Positions 46,150 to 60,300 of a stretch of 64,000 nucleotides of DNA are shown piece after piece. Position 1 is the stretch's first letter. Every line of letters starts with the position of its first letter. A program made the position numbers and the translations under genes. The notes under the pieces are model-generated. The model was not told where the DNA came from. It saw only the letters and a program-made list of their open reading frames with translations, and ran no database searches. This DNA is from Dryomyza anilis (taxonomy: Eukaryota > Arthropoda > Insecta > Diptera > Dryomyzidae), in the NCBI GenBank assembly GCA_951804985.1, contig OX638132.1:19635529-19699528 (forward strand). The letters are read 5' to 3'.

Positions 46150-46420
46150 ATGTTTTTCTAAGTAACTGTATTGCATAAATCATTGCATGATTGTTTCAAT
46201 CATGTTTGCTATTGTTACAATCATCTTTTCAGAGCGACCTTGTTGCAGAAGACATTTTATGATTGTATCAATAGTGTTTTTCAATTTTTCTACCATGTAT
46301 TCACTAAAAAACTTTATGCTGAAATCATTGCCTGATTCTTACAATCATTTGTATGATTGCCTCAATAATGTTTGTCAATGCGGCTATGCCTCTGGCAATC
46401 ATTCATGTTTGAATTATATA
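46150..46420. repeat. Degenerate GATTGT/ATCAATAATGTT repeats
   Basis: The phrase ATGATTGTnTCAAT.ATGTTT recurs near 46184, 46258 and 46352 with TTACAATCAT partners, giving several weak dyads. The family is unknown. The 91-codon frame here is repeat translation. Confidence 0.45.
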
Positions 46421-48445
46421 TTTGTCGCAATTATAAACAATATAACATATTTTGGGACATAATTATAACAAAAAAGAACTTAAATATTTTATATAATAGT
46501 TATATAAAAAAAAATGCATACATCAAAGATAAAGATCAATCATTGAAAAAGTGCTCGTCGTTCACAAAAATTTAAACAATTATTTTTATATTTTAAATGA
46601 TTGACATTACAGCGCGTCCTTCAAGCACTTTTGACAAGCTTCCCGTGTGTCTCTTCGGCTGTCTGCCGCTCTCACTACTACTGGCTGCTGATACGAACCA
46701 CAGATTAATTTAAAATGTTTTGTGCCATACAAGGCGCACGGCTAAAACATGGGTAAAATTAAAATATCTGAAAAACTCCAAACTCAAGTGTTATATAATT
46801 ACATTGTAGCCGGTGCGAGGTTGCTGGCGGCCCAAAAGAAAATGGAAATTAAGGGCGGCTGCACGAACGTGAATCGTCCGTGCGGCATTCCGTCCATGTC
46901 CATGACCAACCACATCCATATGGCGATGGCGAATGCTTGACATGACTTGACGGGCTGCTCAGTGGCAGAGAGGGTCCTCATAATAACACAACACACTTGG
47001 GATTTAAGACCAGTGCGTCAAGTGAAAGAGAAAACAGAAAAAATAACAACACAATATGGCAGACTTTGGCACCGGACGAGGTTGTCCCCATAGCACCCGA
47101 GCGGCTGCCAGTGCTTCCGCCCTCTAACAATCAAAACATAAATGCATGATGAATATAATTGATGAATAGTTGAAATGACTGATGAAAAACTGCCATACAG
47201 CAGCGCTACTTTTACTATATGTTTATTTAATTAAGCCCAATTGCATACTGAATGAAGCCTCTAGAATTCATTGTTGTCTTCTGCACAGTTTCCGCTGAGT
47301 CAGCGGCTCACATGAGTTGAACCGTTGCCCTAGGCCTCCCAGTATTTATTGCATTTATTTTTTTTTATAATGTTCGTTACATCCGCCAACATCCACTTTC
47401 ACGCCATCGTTTCGTACGGAATTCTTGGCAACCTGCGGTTTTTGTCATTAGGCATGTTGCACGCGCCTGGTAGAATCATTAAGAATAGAATTAATGCTAT
47501 TTGTGGTACACTTTAAAATGCATTAAGGGTGCCTGCCGTACGCAGTACTTCTGTCCAACCGATCCACATGTTGATGCTTTTCGAATGTTTTAAATTTTCA
47601 ACAATTTAAATTAATAATATTTCTTGATTACAGAGTCCACCATAATATAATTCTATTTTTCCTATGGACATGCGTCTAAAATTTATATATAGTTTTTGGG
47701 TGCTGATTTCGACTACATATTGAGTTTTTTCCCATAACATAACGTTTTTAAGAACATTTTAATCGAAATTTTAAGCAATTCTCGGTTATTTTTAATCCTA
47801 TAGGGTTTTATACAATGCCCATTACCGCCTCTAGACGGAGTCCAATTAAAGTTTCATTATGGCTTACACAAATTATTTATATTAAACATGTTTTGTTCAG
47901 ACTATATAAAAAGCAGTGCTGCCAATTGGAGGGGTATTCCCCAATTGGCGGGCACTTTCAATCTTAGTAGGTAATCGGGGAATGGTCCACTTTTGGCGGT
48001 GAATTCAAATTAGTATCAATTACATTTTCTACATTTTTAAGGATTGGAATATAGGGGCATATTCCAACTTTTGATCGGATGTCATATGAAAATTTGAAAA
48101 CAAACGTTTTTACTTTTAGATTCGATATCTCAGTATAATATATATTTTTTGAAATTAATTTAAACAGCATACTGTCCAAGTAACCACGTCTCGACCATTG
48201 CCACAATCTCTTATATATAAGTCATACATTCTGATAATGGAACATAAATTAAGTACCAAAGCGGTGGGTAAGAACATGTGTGGGACAATGCAATAATATG
48301 TCACAATGCTGTGATATATAAGTCATACATTACGATAATAGGCGGAGCTAACTTTGTTGTTATGACGTGGCAAAATAGTGGCAAATTATAAAATGTATTA
48401 TGTTCCATATATGTTGCATGTACAAAATGAAGAACCTAATAGTAA
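46421..48445. other. Non-coding DNA bordering the satellite
   Basis: 46600-47150 and 47270-47540 are GC-richer unique DNA without a credible frame. Family N recurs at 47655-47800 (GGTGCTGATTTCGACTACAT). A hairpin TGCCAATTGG…CCAATTGGCG occupies 47920-47954. TATATAAGTCATACATT is repeated at 48214 and 48315 just before the array. Confidence 0.45.
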
Positions 48446-49284
48446 TGGCTGTAGAATCTAAACGGAGCGTCGTAGAGGGGTCAAACTTTGCACTTTTTAT
48501 CCCATATTAAATCGTATTATTTAATGTAAAAATCATAGGGATCGACTTGCTAGGAGTCGAGATATCACATCTTTAACTTCAAATGGCTGTAGAATCTAAA
48601 CGGAGCGTCGTAGAGGGGTCAAACTTTGCACTTTTTATCCCATATTAAATCGTATTATTTAATGTAAAAATCATAGGGATCGACTTAGTAGGATTCAAGA
48701 TATCACATCTTTAACTTCAACTGGCTGTAGAATCTAAACGGAGCGTCGTAGAGGGGTCAAACTTTACACTTTTTATCCCATATTAAATCGTATTATTTAA
48801 TGTAAAAATCATAGAGATCGACTTCGTAGGATTCAAGATATCACATCTTTAACTTCAAATGGCTGTAGAATCTAAACGGAGCGTCGTAGAGGGGTCAAAC
48901 TTTACACTTTTTATCCCATATTAAATCGTATTATTTAATGTAAAAATCATAGGGATCGACTTGCTAGGAGTCGAGATATCACATCTTTAACTTCAAATGG
49001 CTGTAGAATTTAAACGGAGCGTCGTAGAGGGGTCAAACTTCCCAGTTTTTATCCCATATTAAATCGTATTATTTAATGTAAAAATCATAGGGATCGACTT
49101 ACTAGGAGTCGAGATATAACATCTTTAACTTCAAATGGCTGTAGAATCTAAACGGAGCGTCGTAGAGGGGTCAAACTTTACACTTTATATCCCATATTAA
49201 ATCGTATTATTTAATGTAAAAATCATAGGGATCGACTTGCTAGGAGTCGAGATATCACATCTTTAACTTCAAATGGCTGTAGAA

Positions 49285-52200
49285 TTTAAACGGAGCGTCG
49301 TAGAGGGGTCAAACTTCCCAGTTTTTATCCCATATTAAATCGTATTATTTAATGTAAAAATCATAGGGATCGACTTACTAGGAGTCGAGATATCACATCT
49401 TTAACTTCAAATGGCTGTAGAATCTAAACGGAGCGTCGTAGAGGGGTCAAATTTTAAACTTTTTATCCCATATTAAATCGTGTTATTTAATGTGTAAATT
49501 ATCCCATATTAAATCGTATTATTTAATGTAAAAATCATAGGGATCGACTTGCTAGGAGTCGAGATATCACATCTATAACTTCAAATGGCTGTATAATCTA
49601 AACGGAGCGTCGTAGAGGGGTCAAACTTTACACTTTTTATCCCATATTAAATCGTATTATTTAATGTAAAAATCATAGGGATCGACTTGCTAGGAGTCGA
49701 GATATCACATCTTTAACTTCAAATGGCTGTAGAATCTAAACGGAGCGTCGTAGAGGGGTCAAACTTTGCACTTTTTATCCCATATTAAATCGTATTATTT
49801 AATGTAAAAATCATAGGGATCGACTTACTAGGAGTCGAGATATCACATCTTTAACTTCAAATGGCTGTATAATCTAAACGGAGCGTCGTAGAGGGGTCAA
49901 ACTTTGCACTTTTTATCCCATATTAAATCGTATTATTTAATGTAAAAATCATAGGGATCGACTTGCTAGGAGTCGAGATATCACATCTTTAACTTCAAAT
50001 GGCTGTAGAATCTAAACGGAGCGTCGTAGAGGGGTCAAACTTTACACTTTTTATCCCATATTAAATCGTATTATTTAATGTAAAAATCATAGGGATCGAC
50101 TTGCTAGGAGTCGAGATATCACATCTTTAACTTCAAATGGCTGTAGAATTTAAACGGAGCGTCGTAGAGGGGTCAAACTTTCCACTTTTTATCCCATATT
50201 AAATCGTATTATTTAATGTAAAAATCATGGGGATCGACTTGCTAGGAGTCGAGATATCACATCTTTAACTTCAAATGGCTGTAAAATCTAAACGGAGCGT
50301 CGTAGAGGGGTCAAACTTTACACTTTTTATCCCATATTAAATCGTATTATTTAATGTAAAAATCATAGGAATCGACTTGCTAGGAGTCGAGATATCACAT
50401 CTTTAACTTCAAATGGCTGTAGAATCTAAACGGAGCGTCGTAGAGGGGTCAAACTTTACACTTTTTATCCCATATTAAATCGTATTATTTAATGTAAAAA
50501 TCATAGGGATCGACTTGCTAGGAGTCGAGATATCACATCTTTAACTTCAAATGGCTGTAGAATCTAAACGGAGCGTCGTAGAGGGGTCAAACTGTACACT
50601 TTTTATCCCATATTAAATCGTATTATTTAATGTAAAAATCATAGGGATCGACTTGCTAGGAGTCGAGATATCACATCTTTAACTTCAAATGGCTGTAGAA
50701 TCTAAACGGAGCGTCGTAGGGGGGTCAAACTTTGCACTTTTTATCGCATATTAAATAGTATTATTTAATGTAAAAATCATAGGGACCGACTTACTAGGAG
50801 TCGAGATATCACATCTTTAACTTCAAATGGCTGTAGAATCTAAACGGAGCGTCGTAGAGGGATCAAACTTTGCACTTTTTATCGCATATTAAATAGTATT
50901 ATTTAATGTAAAAATCATAGGGATCGACTTGCTAGGAGTCGAGATATCACATCTTTAACTTCAAATGGCTGTAGAATTTAAACGGAGCGTCGTAGAGGGG
51001 TCAAACTTCCCAGTTTTTATCCCATATTAAATCGTATTATTTAATGTAAAAATCATAGGGATCGACTTACTAGGAGTCGAGATATAACATCTTTAACTTC
51101 AAATGGCTGTAGAATCTAAACGGAGCGTCGTAGAGGGGTCAAATTTTAAACTTTTTATCCCATATTAAATCGTGTTATTTAATGTGTAAATTATCCCATA
51201 TTAAATCGTATTATTTAATGTAAAAATCATAGGGATCGACTTGCTAGGAGTCGAGATATCACATCTTTAACTTCAAATGGCTGTATAATCTAAACGGAGC
51301 GTCGTAGAGGGGTCAAACTTTACACTTTTTATCCCATATTAAATCGTATTATTTAATGTAAAAATCATAGGGATCGACTTGCTAGGAGTCGAGATATCAC
51401 ATCTTTAACTTCAAATGGCTGTAGAATCTAAACGGAGCGTCGTAGAGGGGTCAAACTTTGCACTTTTTATCCCATATTAAATCGTATTATTTAATGTAAA
51501 AATCATAGGGATCGACTTGCTAGGAGTCGAGATATCACATCTTTAACTTCAAATGGCTGTATAATCTAAACGGAACGTCGTAGAGGGGTCAAACTTTACA
51601 CTTTTTATCCCATATTAAATCGTATTATTTAAAGTAAAAATCATAGGGATCGACTTGCTAGGAGTCGAGATATCACATCTTTAACTTCAAATGGCTGTAG
51701 AATCTAAACGGAGCGTCGTAGAGGGATCAAACTTTACACTTTTTATCCCATATTAAATCGTATTATTTGATGTAAAAATCATAGGGATCGACTTAGTAGG
51801 ATTCAAGATATCACATCTTTAACTTCAAATGGCTGTAGAATCTAAACGGAGCGTCGTAGAGGGGTCAAACTTTACACTTTTTATCCCATATTAAATCGTA
51901 TTATTTAATGTAAAAATCATAGGGATCGACTTGCTAGGAGTCGAGATATCACATCTTTAACTTCAAATGGCTGTAGAATTTAAACGGAGCGTCGTAGAGG
52001 GGTCAAACTTTCCACTTTTTATCCCATATTAAATCGTATTATTTAATGTAAAAATCATGGGGATCGACTTGCTAGGAGTCGAGATATCACATCTTTAACT
52101 TCAAATGGCTGTAAAATCTAAACGGAGCGTCGTAGAGGGGTCAAACTTTACACTTTTTATCCCATATTAAATCGTATTATTTAATGTAAAAATCATAGGA

Positions 52201-52410
52201 ATCGACTTGCTAGGAGTCGAGATATCACATCTTTAACTTCAAATGGCTGTAGAATCTAAACGGAGCGTCGTAGAGGGGTCAAACTTTACACTTTTTATCC
52301 CATATTAAATCGTATTATTTAATGTAAAAATCATAGGGATCGACTTGCTAGGAGTCGAGATATCACATCTTTAACTTCAAATGGCTGTAGAATCTAAACG
52401 GAGCGTCGTA
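49285..52410 (+). repeat. Duplicated 12-13-monomer block (1692 bp period) within the satellite
   Basis: Rare variants recur 1692 bp apart: AATTTAAAC with CTTCCCAG near 49285 and 50977, the ATTTTAAAC plus 36-bp internal duplication near 49448 and 51140, GTATAATC at 49591 and 51283 and again at 49867 and 51559. 1692 equals 12 x 138 + 36. Farther along the offset becomes 1830 (GTAGAATTT 50143 and 51973; GTAAAATC 50281 and 52111), showing gain of one monomer after duplication. Confidence 0.88.
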
Positions 52411-54039
52411 GAGGGGTCAAACTTTGCACTTTTTATCGCATATTAAATAGTATTATTTAATGTAAAAATCATAGGGATCGACTTACTAGGAGTCGAGATA
52501 TCACATCTTTAACTTCAAATTGCTGTAGAATCTAAACGGAGCGTCGTAGAGGGGTCAAACTTTACACTTTTTATCCCATATTAAATCGTATTATTTAATG
52601 TAAAAATCATAGGGATCGACTTACTAGGATTCAAGATATCACATCTTTAACTTCAAATGGCTGTAGAATCTAAACGGAGCGTCGTAGAGTGGTCAAACTT
52701 TGCACTTTTTATCCCATATTAAATCGTATTATTTAATGTAAAAATCATAGGGATCGACTTGCTAGGAGTCGAGATATAACATCTTTAACTTCAAATGGCT
52801 GTAGAATCTAAACGGAGCGTCGTAGAGGGGTCAAACTTTACACTTTTTATCCCATATTAAATCGTATTATTTAATGTAAAACTCATAGGAATCGACTTGC
52901 TAGGAGTCGAAATATCACATCTTTAACTTCAAATGGCTGTAGAATCTAAACGGAGCGTCGTAGAGGGGTCAAACTTTGCACTTTTTATCGCATATTATAT
53001 CGTATTATTTAATGTAAAAATCATAGGGATCGACTTGCTAGGAGTCGAGATATCACATCTTTAACTTCAAATGGCTGTAGAATCTAAACGGAGCGTCGTA
53101 GAGTGGTCAAACTTTACACTTTTTATCCCATATTAAATCGTATTATTTAATGTAAAAATCATAGGTATCGACTTACTAGGAGTCGAGATATCACATCTTT
53201 AACTTCAAATGGCGTAGAATCTAAACGGAGCGTCGTAGAGGGGTCAAACTTTACACTTTTTATCCCATATTAAATCGTATTATTTAATGTAAAAATCATA
53301 TGAGTCGAGATATCACATCTTTAACTTCAAATGGCTGTATAATCTAAACGGAGCGTCGTAGAGGGGTCAAACTTTACACTTTTTATCCCATATTAAATCG
53401 TATTATTTAATGTAAAAATCATAGGGATCGACTTAGTAGGATTCAAGATATCACATCTTTAACTTCAAATGGATGTAGAATCTAAACGGAGCGTCGTAGA
53501 GGGATCAAACTTTACACTTTTTATCCCATATTAAATCGTATTATTTAATGTAAAAATCATATGAGTCGAGATATCACATCTTTAACTTCAAATGGCTGTA
53601 TAATCTAAACGGAGCGTCGTAGAGGGGTCAAACTTTACACTTTTTATCCCATATTAAATCGTATTATTTAATGTAAAAATCATAGGGATCGACTTGCTAG
53701 GAGTCGAGGTATCACATCTTTAACTTCAAATGGCTGTAGAATCTAAACGGAGCGTCGTAGAGGGGTCAAACTTTCCAGTTTTTATCCCATATTAAATCGT
53801 ATTATTTAATGTAAAAATCATAGTGATCGACTTAGTAGGATTCAAGATATCACATCTTTAACTTCAAATGGCTGTAGAATCTAAACGGAGCGTCGTAGAG
53901 GGGTCATACTTTGCACTTTTTATCCCATATTAAATCGTATTATTTAATGTAAAAATCATAGGGATCGACTAGCTAGGAGTCGAGATATCACATCTTTAAC
54001 TTCAAATGGCTGTGGAATCTAAACGGAGCGTCGTAGAGG

Positions 54040-54260
54040 GGTCAAACTTTATACTTTTTATCCCATTCTAAATCTAAATATGTGGTGCAAAAATCATAGG
54101 GATCGACTTAGTAGGAGTCGAGATATCACATCTTTAACTTCAAATGGCTGTGGAATCTAAACGGAGCGTCGTAGAGGGGTCAAACTTTGCACTTTTTCTC
54201 TCTTTTTAATCTGATTATTTGGTGTAAAAATCAAAAGGATCGACTAAGTAGGAGTCGAGG
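54040..54260 (+). repeat. Two strongly diverged satellite monomers
   Basis: One unit has CCCATTCTAAATCTAAATAT and GTGGTGCAAAAATC; the next has TTTTTCTCTCTTTTTAATCT and GATTATTTGGTGTAAAAATC. Neighbours on both sides are near consensus. They look like ancient units caught inside a homogenised array. Confidence 0.75.
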
Positions 54261-56339
54261 TATCACATCTTTAACTTCAAATGGCTGTAGAATCTAAACG
54301 GAGCGTCGTAGAGGGGTCAAACTTTACACTTTTTATCCCATATTAAATCGTATTATTTAATGTAAAAATCATAGGGATCGACTTGCTAGGAGTCGAGATA
54401 TCACATCTTTAACTTCAAATGGCTGTAGAATCTAAACGGAGCGTCGTAGAGGGGTCAAACTTTGCACTTTTTATCCCATATGAAATCGTATTATTTAATG
54501 TAAAAATCATAGGGATCGACTTACTAGGATTCAAGATATCACATCTTTAACTTCAAATGGCTGTAGAATCTAAACGGAGCGTCGTAGAGGGGTCAAACTT
54601 TACACTTTTTATCCCATATTAAATCGTATTATTTAATGTAGAAATCATAGGGATCGACTTACTAGGAGTCGAGATATCACATCTTTAACTTCAAATGGCT
54701 GTAGAATCTAAACGGAGCGTCGTAGAAGGGTCAAACTTTACACTTTTTATCCCATATTAAATCGTATTATTTAATGTAGAAATCATAGGGATCGACTTAC
54801 TAGGAGTCGAGATATCACATCTTTAACTTCAAATGGCTGTAGAATCTAAACGGAGCGTCGTAGAGGGTCAAACTTTCCAGTTTTTATCCCATATTAAATC
54901 GTATTATTTAATGTAAAAATCATAGGGATCGACTTACTAGGAGTCGAGATATCACATCTTTAACTTCAAATGGCTGTAGAATCTAAACGGAGCGTCGTAG
55001 AGGGGTCAAACTTTCCAGTTTTTATCCCATATTAAATCGTATTATTTAATGTAAAAATCATAGGGATCGACTTAGTAGGATTCAAGATATCACATCTTTA
55101 ACTTCAAATGGCTGTAGAATCTAAACGGAGCGTCGTAGAGGGGTCAAACTTTGCACTTTTTATCCCATATTAAATCGTATTATTTAATGTAAAAATCATA
55201 GGGATCGACTTGCTAGGAGTCGAGATATCACATCTTTAACTTCAAATGGCTGTAGAATCTAAACGGAGCGTCGTAGAGGGGTCAAACTTTACACTTTTTA
55301 TCCCATATTAAATCGTATTATTTAATGTACAAATCATAGGGATCGTCTTACTAGGAGTCGAGATCTCACATCTTTAACTTCAAATGGCTGTAGAATCTAA
55401 ACGGAGCGTCGTAGAGGGGTCAAACTTTGCACTTTTTATCCCATATTAAATCGTTTTATTTTATGTAAAAATCATAGAGATCGACTTACTAGGAATCGAG
55501 ATACCACATCTTTAACTTCAAATGGCTGTAGAATCTAAACGGAGCGTCGTAGAGGGGTCAAACTTTCCAGTTTTTATCCCATATTAAATCGTATTATTTA
55601 ATGTAAAAATCATAGGGATCGATTTACTAGGAGTCGAGATATCACATCTTTAACATCAAATGGCTGTAAAATCTAAACGGAGCGTCGTAGAGGGGTCAAA
55701 CTTTACACTTTTTATCCCATATTAAATCGTATTATTTAATGTAAAAATCATAGGGATCGATTTACTAGGAGTCGAGATATCACATCTTTAACATCAAATG
55801 GCTGTAAAATCTAAACGGAGCGTCGTAGAGGGGTCAAACTTTACACTTTTTATCCCATATTAAATCGTATTATTTAATGTAAAAATCATAGGGATCGACT
55901 TGCTAGGAGTCGAGATATCACATCTTTAACTTCAAATGGCTGTAGAATCTAAACGGAGCGTCGTAGAGGGGTCAAACTTTGCACTTTTTATCCCATATTA
56001 AATCGTTTTATTTTATGTCAAAATCATAGAGATCGACTTACTAGGAATCGAGATACCACATCTTTAACTTCAAATGGCTGTAGAATCTAAACGGAGCGTC
56101 GTAGTGGGGTCAAACTTTACACTTTTTATCCCATATTAAATCGTATTATTTAATGTACGAATCATAGGGATCGACTTAGTAGGATTCAAGATATCACATC
56201 TTTAACTTCAAATGGCTGTAGAATCTAAACGGAGCGTCGTAGAGGGGTCAAACTTTCCACTTTTTATCCCATATTAAATCGTATTATTTAATGTAAAAAT
56301 CATAGGGATCGACTTGCTAGGAGTCGAGATCTCACATCT

Positions 56340-57345
56340 TTAACTTCAAATGGCTGTAGAATCTAAACGGAGCGTCGTAGTGGGGTCAAACTTTACACTT
56401 TTTATCCCATATTAAATCGTATTATTTAATGTAAAAATCATAGGGATCGACTTACTAGGAGTCCAGATATCACATCTTTAACTTCAAATGGCTGTAGAAT
56501 CTAAATAGAGCGTCGTAGAGGGGTCAAACTTTGCACTTTTTATCCCATATTAAATCGTATTATTTAATGTAAAAATCATAGGGATCGACTTGCTAGGAGT
56601 CGAGATCTCACATCTTTAACTTCAAATGGCTGTAGAATCTAAACGGAGCGTCGTAGTGGGGTCAAACTTTACACTTTTTATCCCATATTAAATCGTATTA
56701 TTTAATGTACGAATCATAGGGATCGACTTAGTAGGATTCAAGATATCACATCTTTAACTTCAAATGGCTGTAGAATCTAAACGGAGCGTCGTAGAGGGGT
56801 CAAACTTTCCACTTTTTATCCCATATTAAATCGTATTATTTAATGTAAAAATCATAGGGATCGACTTGCTAGGAGTCGAGATCTCACATCTTTAACTTCA
56901 AATGGCTGTAGAATCTAAACGGAGCGTCGTAGTGGGGTCAAACTTTACACTTTTTATCCCATATTAAATCGTATTATTTAATGTAAAAATCATAGGGATC
57001 GACTTACTAGGAGTCCAGATATCACATCTTTAACTTCAAATGGCTGTAGAATCTAAATAGAGCGTCGTAGAGGGGTCAAACTTTCCACTTTTTATCCCAT
57101 ATTAAATCGTATTATTTAATGTAAAAATCATAGGGATCGACTTGCTAGGAGTCGAGATATCACATCTTTAACTTCAAATGGCTGTAGAATCTAAACGGAG
57201 CGTCGTAGAGGGGTCAAACTTTACACTTTTTATCCCATATTAAATCGTATTATTTAATGTAAAAATCATAGGGATCGACTTACTAGGAGTCCAGATATCA
57301 CATCTTTAACTTCAAATGGCTGTAGAATCTAAATAGAGCGTCGTG
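56340..57345 (+). repeat. 4-mer and 2-mer local higher-order repeats
   Basis: The paired variants GGAGTCCAGATATC and TCTAAATAGAGCGTCG occur at about 56503, 57055 and 57331, spaced 552 (4 x 138) and 276 (2 x 138). Intervening monomers with GTAGTGGGGTC and TGTACGAATC also repeat in step. Confidence 0.8.
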
Positions 57346-60300
57346 GAGGGGTCAAACTTTCCACTTTTTATCCCATATTAAATCGTATTATTTAATGTAC
57401 AAATCATAGGGTTCGTCTTGCTAGGAGTCGAGATATCACATCTTTATCTTCAAATGGCTGTACAATCTAAACGGAGCGTAGTGGAGTGGTCAAACTTTCC
57501 ACTTTTTATCCCATATTAAATCGTATTATTTAATGTAAAAATCATAGGGATCGACTTACTAGGAGTCGAGATATCACATCTTTAACTTCAAATGGCTGTA
57601 AAATCTAAACGGAGCATCGTAAAGGGGTCAAACTTTGCACTTTTTATCCCATATTAAATCGTATTATTTAATGTAAAAATCATAGGGATCGACTTGCTAG
57701 GAGTCGAGATATCACATCTTTAACTTCAAATGGCTGTAGAATCTTAACGGAGCGTCGTAGAAGGGTCAAACTTTACACTTTTTATCCCATATTAAATCGT
57801 ATTATTTAATGTAGAAATCATAGGGATCGACTTACTAGGAGTCGAGATATCACATCTTTAACTTCAAATGGCTGTAGAATCTAAACGGAGCGTCGTAGAA
57901 GGGTCAAACTTTACACTTTTTATACCATATTAAATCGTATTATTTAATGTAAAAATCATAGGGATCGACTTGCTAGGAGTCGAGATATCACATCTTTAAC
58001 TTCAAATGGCTGTAGAATCTAAACGGAGCGTCGTAGAGGGGTCAAACTTTGCACTTTTTATCGCATATTAAATAGTATTATTTAATGTAAAAATCATAGG
58101 GATCGACTTAGTAGGATTCAAGATATCACGTCTTTAACTTCAAATGGCTGTAGAATCTAAACGGAGCGTCGTAGAGGGGTCAAACATTCCACTTTTTATC
58201 CCATATTAAATCGTATTATTTAATGTAAAAATCATAGGGATCGACTTACTAGGATTCAAGATATCACATCTTTAACTTCAAATGGCTGTGGAATCTAAAC
58301 GGAGCGTCGTAGAGTGGTCAAACTTTGCACTTTTTATCCCATATTAAATCGTATTATTTAATGTAAAAATCATAGGGATCGACTTGCTAGGAGTCGAGAT
58401 ATCACATCTTTAACTTCAAATGGCTGTGGAATCTAAACGGAGCGTCTTAGAGGGGTCAAACTTTCCACTTTTTATCCCATATTAAATCGTATTATTTAAT
58501 GTAAAAATCATAGGGATCGACTTGCTAGGAGTCGAGATATCACATCTTTAACTTCAAATGGCTGTGGAATCTAAACGGAGCGTCGTAGAGGGGTCAAACT
58601 TTACACTTTTTATCCCATATTAAATCGTATTATTTAATGTAAAAATCATAGGGATCGACTTAGTAGGATTCAAGATATCACATCTTTAACTTCAAATGGC
58701 TGTAGAATCTAAACGGAGCGTCGTAGAGGGGTCAAACTTTACACTTTTTATTATTTAATGTAAAAATCATAGGGATCGACTTGCTAGGAGTCGAGATATC
58801 ACATCTTTAACTTCAAATGGCTGTAGAATCTAAACGGTGCGTCGTAGAGGGGTCAAACTTTACACTTTTTATCCCATATTAAATCGTATTATTTAATGTA
58901 AAAATCATAGGTATCGACTTACTAGGAGTCGAGATATCACATCTTTAACTTCAAATGGCTGTAGAATCTAAACGGAGCGTCGTAGAGTGGTCAAACTTTA
59001 CACTTTTTATCCCTTATTAAATCGTATTATTTAATGTAAAAATCATAGGGATCGACTTAGTAGGATTCAAGATATCACATCTTTAACTTCAAATGGCTGT
59101 AGAATCTAAACGGAGCGTCGTAGAGGGGTCAAACTTTACACTTTTTATCCCATATTAAATCGTATTATTTAATGTACAAATCATAGGGATCGTCTTACTA
59201 GGAGTCGAGATATCACATCTTTAACTTCAAATGGCTGTAGAATCTAAACGGAGCGTCGTAGAGGGGTCAAACTTTGCACTTTTTATCCCATATTAAATCG
59301 TAGTATTTAGTGTAAAAATCATAGAGATCGACTTCGTAGGATTCAAGATATCACATCTTTAACTTCAAATGGCTGTAGAATCTAAACGGAGCGTCGTAGA
59401 GGGGTCAAACTTTACACTTTTTATCCCATATTAAATCGTATTATTTAATGTAAAAATCATAGGAATCGACTTGCTAGGAGTCGAGGTATCACATCTTTAA
59501 CTTCAAACGGCTGTAGAATCTAAACGGAGCGTCGTAGAGGGGTCAAACTTTACACTTTTTATCCCATATTAAATCGTATTATTTAATGTACAAATCATAG
59601 GGATCGTCTTACTAGGAGTCGAGATATCACATCTTTAACTTCAAATGGCTGTAGAATCTAAACGGAGCGTCGTAGAGGGGTCAAACTTTACACTTTTTAT
59701 CCCATATTAAATCGTATTATTTAATGTAAAAATCATAGGGATCGACTTGCTAGGAGTCGAGGTATCACATCTTTAACTTCAAATGGCTGTAGAATCTAAA
59801 CGGAGCGTCGTAGAGGGGTCAAACTTTACACTTTTTATCCCTTATTAAATCGTATTATTTAATGTAAAAATCATAGGGATCGACTTACTAGGATTCAAGA
59901 TATCACATCTTTAACTTCAAATGGCTGTAGAATCTAAACGGAGCGTCGTAGAGGGGTCAAACTTTACACTTTTTATCCCATATTAAATCGTATTATTTAA
60001 TGTAAAAATCATAGGGATCGACTTACTAGGAGTCGAGATATCACATCTTTAACTTCAAATGGCTGTAGAATCTAAACGGAGCGTCGTTGTGGGGTCAAAC
60101 TTTACACTTTTTATCCCATATTAAATCGTATTATTTAATGTAAAAATCATTAGGAATCGACTTGCTAGGAGTCGAGGTATCACATCTTTAACTTCAAATG
60201 GCTGTAGAATCTAAACGGAGCGTCGTAGAGGGGTCAAACTTTGCACTTTTTATCGCATATTATATCGTATTATTTAATGTAAAAATCATAGGGATCGACT

